Source: Solidesulfovibrio magneticus RS-1 (GTDB taxonomy: Bacteria; Desulfobacterota; Desulfovibrionia; Desulfovibrionales; Desulfovibrionaceae). From it: 64,000 nt of DNA. Position 1 is the first letter of the stretch. Each line of letters begins with the position of its first letter. Under the pieces are notes generated by a model. It did not search any database. It saw nothing but the letters and a program-made list of their open reading frames with translations, and was not told the origin of the DNA. The DNA lies in NCBI RefSeq assembly GCF_000010665.1, contig NC_012796.1, positions 124,001 through 188,000 on the forward strand. The letters run 5' to 3'. This document shows, piece after piece, positions 16,946 to 24,992 of this stretch. The position numbers and the translations under genes were made by a program.

Positions 16946-16995
16946 CAAGCGATATTTATTTCTGGGGATAGTATCGCTTGTTCGACAATCGTCAA
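16946..16995 (-). promoter_or_regulatory. Promoter and operator of AbrB-like gene copy 1
   Basis: On the minus strand: -35 TTGACG (16995-16990), 16-bp spacer, -10 TACTAT (16973-16968). A perfect inverted repeat CAAGCGATA (16946-16954) / TATCGCTTG (16972-16980) overlaps the -10 and the ribosome site. The second gene copy keeps the same layout with one mismatch in the repeat. Confidence 0.7.
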
Positions 16996-17066
16996 GCTAA
17001 AAATTAGAAACGGTTAAAATGTGTCGCTGGAAAATAATGGTGATCGTTTTGGGGAAATTTTACGCG

Positions 17067-17457
17067 GAGTGAATTTAAAGCTCCATAGTTCTGATTGATA
17101 GGCGTTTGTGCCTGAGAGGCTGTGCACGAGGGCTGCCAATCGTTGTTCTTAGGATTGTTCGTCGGGCTCAGAAATGGTGTTTTTGTCGTCGAGGTTGTAA
17201 TCGTTTTTGGCAAGTCTACTTGTTCTTTCTGATCGATATAAATTAATGTCTTTAAACTAATTCTTTGAAATGACGGGTTCCGTCCTATTGGCTGAAAGGC
17301 TGATCGTCGGCTGCTAAGGGGGCCGTCAGCAACAAGTATACATGCACCACCTCTTTGCTCCTTGCTATGTCTCAGCCTTTGGCCCCTGCCCCGTGACCCC
17401 GGCGTAGCCCCGAGGGTATCCTCTCTTGGCCCCGATTCCCGAGATCACGAGGTGAGC
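17067..17457. other. Spacer without a supported gene
   Basis: The first ~65 bp are the tail of the direct repeat. The remainder is lower-GC DNA, then a GC-rich leader before the small gene at 17458. Short frames here on both strands look like chance. Confidence 0.5.
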
Positions 17458-17679
17458 GTGCCGACCGATGCCGAATCCAACGACAAGACGCTCGAACTGG
17501 CCGAAGAAATCATCCAGCGGTTTCGCCCTATTGAACAGCTCTTCGACGTCATGGGCGCGGCGGACGTTGGCGTCCAAGCCGTCTTTGTGCGCCGCTGGGC
17601 AGACATCGGCACGCAGCTCGCCGTTAGCTTTCGGGAATACCTGGACCAGATCGTCGCAACATCTAGGAAAAACGACTGA
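17458..17679 (+). CDS. Small hypothetical protein (73 aa)
   Basis: A GTG start at 17458 is chosen because GAGG lies 5 nt upstream; a longer frame back to 17362 crosses an unlikely leader. The product is acidic and mostly helical (NDKTLELAEEIIQRFRPIEQLF ... VRRWADIGTQLAVSFREYLDQIVA), with no recognised family. It is the first of three closely spaced small genes of plasmid-like character (17458-18325). Confidence 0.6.
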   Translation: MPTDAESNDKTLELAEEIIQRFRPIEQLFDVMGAADVGVQAVFVRRWADIGTQLAVSFREYLDQIVATSRKND

Positions 17680-17719
17680 AGTTCTGGTCCGTAAACGCAC
17701 GTAAACGGAGGTTGAGAAC

Positions 17720-17917
17720 ATGATGCTTTTCGAATTCATCGCCGGAATTGCCTTAGGTGCTGCGGCTGGTGGGGTCATCAAGATGATCGCCCACGGCGGC
17801 GGTGCGATTGTTGGTCGGGACAATGTTCGTAATGCGATTCGAAAGGAAGAAAAGAACGTCCGTAGCCGGTTCAAGGACCTCAAGGTCACCAAGGGCGACC
17901 CGAAGTTCTACGAGTAA
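17720..17917 (+). CDS. Small membrane-anchored hypothetical protein (65 aa)
   Basis: GGAGGTTGAGAAC precedes the ATG at 17720. Residues ~3-24 form one hydrophobic helix (LFEFIAGIALGAAAGGVIKM), followed by a basic cytoplasmic-type tail (RNAIRKEEKNVRSRFKDL). It is 40 bp downstream of the 73-aa gene and 30 bp upstream of the DUF6573-like gene, so probably one operon. Function unknown. Confidence 0.65.
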   Translation: MMLFEFIAGIALGAAAGGVIKMIAHGGGAIVGRDNVRNAIRKEEKNVRSRFKDLKVTKGDPKFYE

Positions 17918-17947
17918 CCGCGAACTTGCCCGACAGGAGGAGTTACC

Positions 17948-18325
17948 ATGGACGATTGGCCGATCATTTTCAGCTACACCCGCGCCCAGGCTATCGCCGA
18001 CGGCGTCCTGATCGACGTCACCGCCCAAGCCGCCGAGGTAGGCTTCAAGGTGCACACGGTGGTCACCGACCACCTCTATGGGGATTACATTGTTCCGCCG
18101 GCAGGCCTGGAAGGCGAAGGGCAGTCCATCGAGGGGCGGCTTCACGACCTCCTCTTTCGCACCTTGCTCGCGGCTAAGGCTATCAGGGACAGCGACCGCG
18201 CCGAATTCGGCGTCCTGTTCCTCATGGCCCCCGGGCACTGGGATACGGCCCATGTCGTGGCGGTCATCGGCCCTGGTGACCAGGGCGAGCCGGTCATGAC
18301 GATCATGCTGCCGGAAGACGACTAA
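17948..18325 (+). CDS. DUF6573-like protein
   Basis: A 125-residue protein with the N-terminal pattern DDWPIIFSYTRAQAIADGVLIDVT, which I associate with the DUF6573 family found on plasmids and integrative elements. AGGAGGAG lies 7 nt before the ATG at 17948. The rest is a compact alpha/beta sequence with a conserved-looking MAPGHWDTAHVVAVIGPGD. No enzymatic function is known. Its presence supports a mobile-element origin for this three-gene block. Confidence 0.75.
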   Translation: MDDWPIIFSYTRAQAIADGVLIDVTAQAAEVGFKVHTVVTDHLYGDYIVPPAGLEGEGQSIEGRLHDLLFRTLLAAKAIRDSDRAEFGVLFLMAPGHWDTAHVVAVIGPGDQGEPVMTIMLPEDD

Positions 18326-18683
18326 TTGCTCAAAGATACCTGAAGGATGGCTTGAAAATGACACGCACGAATTCTATACGAAATTACGATGAAATTGCTG
18401 CGTGGCGTCTCAAGATAATAATCAGCAAGGTGGGATTCTTTGGCGTTAAAATCTTCTGAATTTGAGGCGTGGTGGAATATCGAAAAGTCAAACCCAGGGA
18501 TCTTGAGCACTCCCCTTCGAAAATAAGGGGTCGAGTGGGAGAAAGAGTTTTTTGTGTTAGAGAAGCACGCCTGGCTTTGGCCGGATTCTACAACTATCTG
18601 ATTAAATGTATAATTTTGTGGAGCATTGCCGATATTCCGCCGCTATTATTGATTTGCTCGAGCATCCCTGTTAAGTTACAGGT
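18326..18683. other. Spacer, possible gene remnant
   Basis: AT-rich DNA without a convincing gene. A 33-codon frame starts at 18358, and a broken frame (SSEFEAWWNIEKSNPGI) is readable near 18440-18530 before hitting a stop. These may be remains of a gene lost upstream of the 335-aa protein. Confidence 0.4.
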
Positions 18684-19691
18684 ATGAATACAATAACGCA
18701 AGCAGACGACGTTGGTCGTTTTAAAACAATCGCATTTTGGCATTGGGAGTACACAAGAAGGAATAGGTTGTACAAACTGTATAGCAATAAAATTGAGTCG
18801 TTTCGCAATGGGCTTATTGGCGCTGGAGGATTGCATCAAGACATTACAGTCGTCCCTCTCGGAGGAATCTTCGACAAATACTTATACAAGCAAGAAGGAG
18901 AACAGTCTATAAATCATTTGCTCAAATGGTTTTTAATCAGGGGTCTCGATCGGGAAAAGGGAATGTTGTTTTTAAGATACAGGTTATTGTTTCATGGCTT
19001 CAATAAGAAGTTTAAAAGGTATTTTAAGCCTTGTCACATTGGTATTGATTCCAGTGAACAGCTTGACAAACTGCTTTCTGGTAATTTGCCATGTTTTGAA
19101 ATAAAAGATCTAGTTGACCTTATAGCGATTTTGCCGCAAGAATTAAAATTGAAATTAACGCTTGATTATTCAAAGGCTCGAATCAAAATATTAGGGCCAT
19201 GGTTTGCAGAGATGGTGTCGGTCGAAAATACTGGTCAAAATAATATCAAGATAGAGATGGATCAGGTTTTCAAGTTTTCAGATGACGTCATCCTAGATCG
19301 TGAAGATCAAAGAACGATTTCTGGCATGGCCAATGTTCTTGCTTTTCTCAATAGATTGTTTGTTAATGGCTGCAAACAAGAAAATCCACTTGTCACTGAT
19401 TACATGCTTCAGCTGATATACAGATTTTGTTTGGCTGGAAAACATATTAAAAGCTCCAGTATAATGCGTCTCGCAATGCTTTGGCTGTGGGATCAAGCTC
19501 ATAAGCAAAATGAAGATAATCCTGCACAGTTTGATGATGTTTATCCCTTGCTGAAGTCAAAAATTGAACAGGCCGGGGTATCCGGCAAGGTCTGGGAACA
19601 AATCGTGACGCGCCGGAAACGGGTGCGCGGGTATTACGATGTGACGGATTATTGCATTAAAAATCGTACGATAATATCCTTAAATCAATAG
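18684..19691 (+). CDS. Hypothetical protein, AT-rich (335 aa)
   Basis: The protein is not recognised. It begins with AFWHWEYTRRNRLYKLYS, a pattern reminiscent of the WEFLRRN start of some plasmid-borne putative regulators. It is otherwise helical and lysine-rich and ends with GYYDVTDYCIKNRTI. No signal peptide or membrane helix is visible. Its GC content is far below that of the core genes, which suggests acquisition from another source. The ATG at 18684 has only a weak site. A role in mobile-element biology is possible from context only. Confidence 0.6.
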   Translation: MNTITQADDVGRFKTIAFWHWEYTRRNRLYKLYSNKIESFRNGLIGAGGLHQDITVVPLGGIFDKYLYKQEGEQSINHLLKWFLIRGLDREKGMLFLRYRLLFHGFNKKFKRYFKPCHIGIDSSEQLDKLLSGNLPCFEIKDLVDLIAILPQELKLKLTLDYSKARIKILGPWFAEMVSVENTGQNNIKIEMDQVFKFSDDVILDREDQRTISGMANVLAFLNRLFVNGCKQENPLVTDYMLQLIYRFCLAGKHIKSSSIMRLAMLWLWDQAHKQNEDNPAQFDDVYPLLKSKIEQAGVSGKVWEQIVTRRKRVRGYYDVTDYCIKNRTIISLNQ

Positions 19692-19844
19692 TTTTCTCGT
19701 GCCGCCCGTCTCCTGCCATTTTCTTTTTCTAGAACATGGCGGGACTTCTGATGTTCCGTCTGGAAAAAGGGTTGTCACCAGCCCGGGGTAAGGCGAACGC
19801 CACTTGTCCTCGGCGCTGGGGCGTCTTTCCAAGGAGAACAGCGG

Positions 19845-20021
19845 ATGTCCCGCCAAGAGTCATCCCAAGCCCCTCTCCAAAGCTATCCTAAGCTGATCAG
19901 CAAGGTCATTAGCCTTGTGGGCTCGGCTAAAGAGCAAGCTCTACCTAGGAGCAGGCACATCCTGCTCGCAGAGGTCGAGGCACCGTCCTGGCCACGGCAA
20001 AAAGTCGTGGCAGTGAGCTAG
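19845..20021 (+). pseudogene. Small decayed gene
   Basis: A 58-codon frame follows a good AAGGAG site (8 nt spacing): MSRQESSQAPLQSYPKLI and on to KVVAVS, then TAG. A neighbouring frame continues without a stop from about 20022 to 20168 (RHDIEQLVCSDDVEALLG), as if a single frameshift split one ~105-residue protein. Neither part is recognised. The rest of 19692-20366 holds only weak inverted repeats and the leader of the MucR-like gene. Confidence 0.4.
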
Positions 20022-20366
20022 GCAGGGACGGCCTTGGTGGGGTGACCGGCACGACATTGAGCAGCTTGTCTGCTCTGATGATGTGGAAGCTCTCCTTGGA
20101 ACGGATGCCGGCCCCGTGGGCGAACTGACCTCATCACTCGAAACAGGAGATAGTAAAGATACTTGAAGCGCCAAGTTGTTTAACTCAACATTGTTTGGCC
20201 CACTGGCAAAATACCTTTTATAATGGGCAGAGGCGCATGATGATCATCTAGCCGGTTCGACCGGAAAACAAGGAGTGTCCTGGAATCGTGTCGAAAAGTT
20301 CTTGGTGACATAACAAGCGACTCGACACGGGTATTAAAATATTTGTAGCACCAATGGAGGTGCATA

Positions 20367-20906
20367 ATGCAGACTGATTCCCTTTTGAAGTCTATCTTGG
20401 ACAACTATCCCGGGATTAACCCTGACGCAGCTTTAGTTATGCTGGAAAAGCTGTTGATCGGTCAGAACATGATCAAGACTAGCCTTTTGCTCTCGGGTGG
20501 TGTCCCGAGCGGTAGTCCTGCGCAAGCTGGAAGTGGCAATCAACCCGATGGAGTGAAATCGCCTGCGGGTGTTGATCCCAAAATGGCTATTCAGGAAGAC
20601 TACGTTCAGTGCTGCGAGTGTGGTGCCAAAATGAAGATGCTCGGAGATGCCCATCTCGCTAAGCATGGCCTGAATAAGACGTCCTATTTGCTTAAGTATG
20701 GCTATGCACCCAAAACGGCACTTGTCTCGGGTGAACTCAGCAAAAAGCGGAAGGAATCTGCCAAGGATAACAAGCTCGGACACCAGAAAACCGAAGATGC
20801 CCCTTCGGCGGTGGACACTCCTGCTGCTGAGTCTGAACAGCTTAAGGCCACTCCGAAGGAAAGCGGTCAGGAAAAAGGGGGAAAAACCGACTTCTCCTTA
20901 GCCTAG
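20367..20906 (+). CDS. MucR/Ros-type zinc-finger regulator
   Basis: A 179-residue protein with a central MucR-type finger: VQCCECGAKMKMLGDAHLAKHGLNKTSYLLKYGY, with the Cys pair and following His residues in the expected places. The KTALVSGELSKKRKE tail after it is also family-like. The C-terminal 50 residues are low-complexity and charged. TGGAGG lies 7 nt before the ATG at 20367. MucR/Ros proteins are small DNA-binding repressors or activators of exopolysaccharide and virulence-type genes. The target is unknown. It converges on the proline-rich gene, overlapping it by 9 bp. Confidence 0.85.
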   Translation: MQTDSLLKSILDNYPGINPDAALVMLEKLLIGQNMIKTSLLLSGGVPSGSPAQAGSGNQPDGVKSPAGVDPKMAIQEDYVQCCECGAKMKMLGDAHLAKHGLNKTSYLLKYGYAPKTALVSGELSKKRKESAKDNKLGHQKTEDAPSAVDTPAAESEQLKATPKESGQEKGGKTDFSLA

Positions 20907-21662
20907 GCCATAAGTGTAGGTAATAGGTGCCACCTCTCGACTGCCCGAGGCAGGTGGTTTCGTGTCTGGACGCTCCGCCTGCTGCCTGGGATGCAACGGC
21001 AAGTCATGGTTTCCCGGCTTAGGGGGGGGCATTGGCTGGCCCGGAAATCGAAGCTCCGGACCCAACTCGGGTGGCTGTGTCGACGTCTTTGAGTCAGGAC
21101 GCCACGGCCCCAGTGGCCCTCGCCAGCCATACGAACCCGGTCCCGGAGGAGGGGGCAGTGGTCGCGGATATCTGTCGATTGGTTCTGGGAATGGTGGCGG
21201 CCGCTGACCTGGTCGTCCGGGCCCCGGACTTGATGGTCCGCGCCAGCCTTCTCCCCCAGGAGGGCCTCGATGAGGCGGCGGACCGGGGGCCAGGGGAGAA
21301 CGTCCCTGGTCGATGTCAGGATAGTGATCTATGCGTCCCGGCCTCCGTGCTGGCGGCGGATACCTACTGTCTCCCCCCGGCCTGGGCGGAGGCGGTGGCT
21401 GGTTATAGCGGATGTCGGGATCGAATCCGGGCGGCGGCCATTGCTGGGCCAGTAGAACCGGCCCTGGGTTTGCATTCGCGACGGAGCGAGGAACGATCAA
21501 GGTCCCCAGGTGAAATAGAAAGGCGGTCCCGAAAAGGGCCGCAAGCAAGAAGGAAGAGCTTTTTCTTTTCAATGTCCACCAACCGGGGTGTCGCAACATA
21601 CCACAGGCCAGGTCTCTGAAATATTTGACAGCCAGGATAGGACCTTTAATTGCTGGGAGCAC
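20898..21662 (-). CDS. Proline-rich exported or membrane-anchored protein
   Basis: A long frame of 254 codons contains one hydrophobic segment (SSSFLLAALFGTAFLFHLGTLI) followed by ~170 residues dominated by Pro, Gly and Arg (PPPPPRPGGDSRYPPPARRP, and PLPPPPGPGSYGWRGPLGPW). The ATG at ~21600 (MLRHPGWWTLKRK) is a more natural signal-peptide start than 21662. Such low-complexity tails occur in cell-envelope proteins. Because composition is biased, an artefact cannot be excluded. The plus-strand frame over the same DNA is less protein-like. Confidence 0.5.
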   Translation of the reverse strand: MLPAIKGPILAVKYFRDLACGMLRHPGWWTLKRKSSSFLLAALFGTAFLFHLGTLIVPRSVANANPGPVLLAQQWPPPGFDPDIRYNQPPPPPRPGGDSRYPPPARRPGRIDHYPDIDQGRSPLAPGPPPHRGPPGGEGWRGPSSPGPGRPGQRPPPFPEPIDRYPRPLPPPPGPGSYGWRGPLGPWRPDSKTSTQPPELGPELRFPGQPMPPPKPGNHDLPLHPRQQAERPDTKPPASGSREVAPITYTYGLG

Positions 21663-21738
21663 TTAATATCTAACATCTTGCTCTAGTTGGCCGACAGAGA
21701 TCATGACAGAGCGCCATTTGCCCTCGTGACGGTGTTAG

Positions 21739-23186
21739 CAGCGTGTTGAAAAACTCCGCCAAGTGACCGAGAATCCAGCCATCGCGGTTCCGGAGGTGAT
21801 CTGATGGGGCTTGGCCGTCAGGGTGATCAGCAGGGGACGATGTATCTGGCCTGGGATGAGATTCCTCGGTCTCGTGGGCACGCTTTTTACGATCGTCTCC
21901 AGCAGACTCTCCGGAAAGCCGCCTTCGATGGTTTCGCCGAGAAGCTGTGCAAGCCCTTCTATTCCGACAAGGGGCGTCCCTCCATTCCGCCTGGCCGGTA
22001 TTTTCGGATGCACCTCGTGGGGTATTTCGAGGGCATCGACAGCGAGCGCGGCATTGAGTGGCGCTGCGCCGATTCGCTTTCCCTCCGGGATTTTCTCCAG
22101 CTTTCGCCCAAGGAGTCTGTGCCGGATCATTCCTCGCTCAGTCGGACACGGTCCCGTCTGCCGCTGGCGACCCACCAAGAGGTTTTCACCTGGGTTCTCA
22201 AGCTGCTCAGCAAGGATGCCTTGGTCCTTGGAGGCCGCATTGGCGTGGACGCTTCGACCATGGAGGCCAACGCGGCGCTCAAAACCATCGTGCGCCGGGA
22301 CACGGGTGAGAGCTACCGCAAGATGCTCCTGCGCATGGCTAAGGAGAGCGGCATCGACTCTCCGACGGATGAGGATCTGGCTCGCATGGACCGCAAGCGC
22401 GTCGGCAAGACGCTTTCGAACAAGGACTGGCAGTCGCAGGTCGATCCCGAGGCGAAGATCGCCAAGATGAAGGATGGCCGAACGCATCTGGCGTACAAGC
22501 CGGAGCACGCGGTGGACCTGGACACCGGCGCGGTCGTGGCGGTCGAGGTGCATGAAGCGGACAAGGGGGACACTTCGACTCTGCAAAAGACGCTGAAAGC
22601 CGCTCAAGAAAGTTTGCGACGGGTCACTTCCACACCGCCATGCCCGGACGATCCTGCGGAACTGGTCGCGGACAAGGGCTATTTCTCCCGGGATGTCCTC
22701 AAAGACCTGGACGGAGGGCCATGGCGGACGAGAATCGCCGAACCCAAGCGCAACGGCCTGAACTCCTGGCGTGGCGATCATGAGGCGCGGCGCGCCGTGT
22801 ACAACAACCGAATCCGGATATCGTCGATGGTCGGGAAGGCCATGGGAAAACAGCGGACGGAACTGGTCGAAAGAAGCTTCGAGCATACGCTGGACCGGTC
22901 TGGCGGTATGCGCCGGGTCTGGCTCCGGGGACGGGAGAACATCCAGAAACGGTATCTGCTCCATGTGGCCGGTTTCAATCTCGGCCTGCTGATGCGGGTC
23001 AAGACCGGCCATGGCACCCCCAGGGGCTGGGCCAGTGCCTGGCTTGCGCTCATTTGGCCCAATCAGCATCCCTCAATGGCCTATTTGGCCATCGTCATGG
23101 TGGTCGAAGGACGATGCTGTGGAATCATGCCCATCGCCGTCATCTGCGGGGGAGAATAGCCGGAAACAGCTTTTTGCAACGGCCTG
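21739..23186 (+). mobile_element. IS1182-type insertion sequence, copy B (1448 bp)
   Basis: It has the same ends as copies A and C: CAGCGTGTTG at 21739 and ...GGCCTG at 23186. It is flanked by TTAG direct repeats (21735-21738 and 23187-23190). It lies between the proline-rich gene and the large secreted proteins, in opposite orientation to copies A and C. Confidence 0.93.
21804..23159 (+). CDS. IS1182-family DDE transposase, copy B
   Basis: 451 residues, full length, with the same probable DDE residues (D149, D290, E356) as the other copies. It differs from copies A and C at two positions near residues 134-139: LKLLSKDALVLGG here versus LKVLSKDGLVLGG. The frame is intact and a Shine-Dalgarno sequence (GGAGGTGATCTG) precedes the ATG, so it is probably functional. 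Confidence 0.92.
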   Translation: MGLGRQGDQQGTMYLAWDEIPRSRGHAFYDRLQQTLRKAAFDGFAEKLCKPFYSDKGRPSIPPGRYFRMHLVGYFEGIDSERGIEWRCADSLSLRDFLQLSPKESVPDHSSLSRTRSRLPLATHQEVFTWVLKLLSKDALVLGGRIGVDASTMEANAALKTIVRRDTGESYRKMLLRMAKESGIDSPTDEDLARMDRKRVGKTLSNKDWQSQVDPEAKIAKMKDGRTHLAYKPEHAVDLDTGAVVAVEVHEADKGDTSTLQKTLKAAQESLRRVTSTPPCPDDPAELVADKGYFSRDVLKDLDGGPWRTRIAEPKRNGLNSWRGDHEARRAVYNNRIRISSMVGKAMGKQRTELVERSFEHTLDRSGGMRRVWLRGRENIQKRYLLHVAGFNLGLLMRVKTGHGTPRGWASAWLALIWPNQHPSMAYLAIVMVVEGRCCGIMPIAVICGGE

Positions 23187-23249
23187 TTAGGTAGGTATTT
23201 CATGCCCTGAGTAATGTGTTTCTCGTAACGACCTGCGTTACGCAGCTAT

Positions 23250-24944
23250 TCATTGGAGCAGAAGGAGGCTCGGCAATGAAGCACTGGCTGAGCCGAAGCT
23301 GAAAAAACCATTGGTGGCGTTGTCACTGGTGTAGACGGCTAGGTTTTGTGTCCCTTCCGGAATTTCCTGCCCGTAAAGGTAATATTTGTTTAGGCTTGAA
23401 TAGTCAGCCGTTGTTCCGTCCGGATAAGTAACGGTCATATACTGCTTCCTCAAGGAAGTCATGGCTGCCTTTTGAGCAGTCGTAAAATAATTTGCGGCAA
23501 TGTTGCAGTTTAACTGTGCAAATGTGGTGGCGTAATGGAAATTGTTTTCTCCGTCGAGCATCCCATAGATCGCGGAGAAGTTATCGACCGTGGCCTTGAC
23601 TTGGGCAAGAGTGGCTTCAGACGGAGCCGTATCGACAATAAGGCTACGCAACGCCTCAGATATTCTTGTCCTGGCCAAAACAATGTTTTCACTGGGATTG
23701 GCATAGAGGTTTAACTTTTGCACGCTAGTCAATGCATTCATTTTGGCAGCACCAGCGTCGGAAATGTAGCCAAAACTGCTGTCGCAGAGTACCTTGCCTA
23801 TTGTCGCTGTCATTTGTTCATCGATACTGTAGCCAGGGTGTCCGATTGCTGGTGCGTCTTTCATATAGAATGAACCAAAATATGTGCCGTGCCGTTCGGG
23901 ACAAAAATAAACATCAGAATCAACTGATCCAGCATACCACGAATAAAGGTCCCCCGCATAGGTCATCATGGCCACCACAACATCGCTTGGCAGGCCCTGA
24001 AGCTTTGTCCTGACATCAACTTCTGACTTGTCCGGCCAAGAGTTGAACCCTTTGCCGACCATGGCATCAATATATGCTTTTTGGCTTGTGCTCAACGAAC
24101 GGTATATATTGGCATAAGTGATGGCCCGTTCATAGCTAATTTGCCCATCAAGAAGATATAATTCTCGACTAGCCGCCTTCACTGCCGTCAGATTCAAACC
24201 AGTAGCACCCGTTGGCTTCGCTCCGTCGATAAGGCGTCGAAATGCCTGCATCAGTGGGTAGCGCTTCCACGCATAGAGATTGATATTGTCCACCTGGTTT
24301 TGCGCCAGGTTCTTTAGTGATGCGATTTGTGTATCGTTCAAGATATACAAAATATTACAGGAAACCCTGGTCAGGAAACTCGTGTTATGTCCCATGTTGT
24401 CCGGATCATTGTCGCGCAAGTACTGGAATCCCCAATAATCGGCCACCTTGCCGGGTGGAAAAAAAGATTGGGCACCCAACTTGCCGGTGATCATGCCGAA
24501 TCCGGCAAAAGCGATAGTCGTGCCCTGGGCCCCATCACTTAAAGCCTGGACGATATTAAACGGAGAGGTGCCCGTCACGATGATGGAGTACGCTGTGGCG
24601 CTCCCAGAGACGTTATTCGCGGCATCTCTTGCGAAAGCGTACAAGAGCTTATAGCCTGGGCTCGCAAAAGTGTAACTCGCAGGAGGCGTAGCGCTCCAGG
24701 AGCAACTTCCGCTATCGTTGGACTCAGAAATACAATAGCTTGAGACGCCGGTGTTGTCGGTAGCGGACAGTGCCACCTGGATGGTCAGGCTGGTGGAAGT
24801 CATTGGCATACTAAAGGCGGTGATAATCGGACCCTCGGAATCGGTACTTAATTTTTGGAGATTCAAAGGCGAGTTTGCAGCGATGGCCGCCACAGCAGCT
24901 ATCATGGTCAACGCATTAATGATCGAGATTATAAGAGCTTTCAT
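23250..24944 (-). CDS. Large secreted protein with Ig-like domain and LTxxQ-like motifs
   Basis: 564 residues with a signal peptide (LIISIINALTMIAAVAAIAA). Residues ~35-125 look like a bacterial Ig-like domain (EGPIITAFSMPMTSTSL, YAFARDAANNVSG). The remaining ~430 residues match the neighbouring 627-residue protein: PPGKVADYWGFQYLRDNDPD, MGHNTSFLT, YFCPERHGTYFG. Spy/CpxP-type LTxxQ-like motifs recur (LNDTQIASL, LSTSQKAYI, LTSVQKLNL, FTTAQKAAM). AAGGAA lies 9 nt before the ATG at 24944. It follows the 627-aa gene by 48 bp, so they are probably cotranscribed. A periplasmic chaperone or stress-sensing role is inferred from the motifs and the adjacent Cpx-like system. Confidence 0.8.
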   Translation of the reverse strand: MKALIISIINALTMIAAVAAIAANSPLNLQKLSTDSEGPIITAFSMPMTSTSLTIQVALSATDNTGVSSYCISESNDSGSCSWSATPPASYTFASPGYKLLYAFARDAANNVSGSATAYSIIVTGTSPFNIVQALSDGAQGTTIAFAGFGMITGKLGAQSFFPPGKVADYWGFQYLRDNDPDNMGHNTSFLTRVSCNILYILNDTQIASLKNLAQNQVDNINLYAWKRYPLMQAFRRLIDGAKPTGATGLNLTAVKAASRELYLLDGQISYERAITYANIYRSLSTSQKAYIDAMVGKGFNSWPDKSEVDVRTKLQGLPSDVVVAMMTYAGDLYSWYAGSVDSDVYFCPERHGTYFGSFYMKDAPAIGHPGYSIDEQMTATIGKVLCDSSFGYISDAGAAKMNALTSVQKLNLYANPSENIVLARTRISEALRSLIVDTAPSEATLAQVKATVDNFSAIYGMLDGENNFHYATTFAQLNCNIAANYFTTAQKAAMTSLRKQYMTVTYPDGTTADYSSLNKYYLYGQEIPEGTQNLAVYTSDNATNGFFSFGSASASLPSLLLLQ

Positions 24945-24992
24945 GGTGCGGATTCCTTTTGTCGTGTGACAAGGTTGGCAAAGGAGAGAAAC

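Larger units (their letters stand above)
15840..17130. repeat. 1.25-kb direct repeat G-S-K, copy 1
   Basis: This block matches 41165-42381 plus 43834-43910 almost collinearly. Order: pyrimidine-rich G (15842-16005), the S small-RNA unit, a short spacer (16400-16598), the AbrB-like gene K, its operator, and flanking sequence. The second copy is split by IS copy C. Where the IS sits there, this copy reads TTTTACGCGGAG around 17060-17070, giving an empty-site comparison. Confidence 0.85.

Noticed and set aside
21032-21619. 195-codon plus-strand frame opposite the proline-rich gene
   Set aside because: The minus-strand frame has a signal/anchor helix and typical low-complexity repeats; the plus-strand one is probably its complement.
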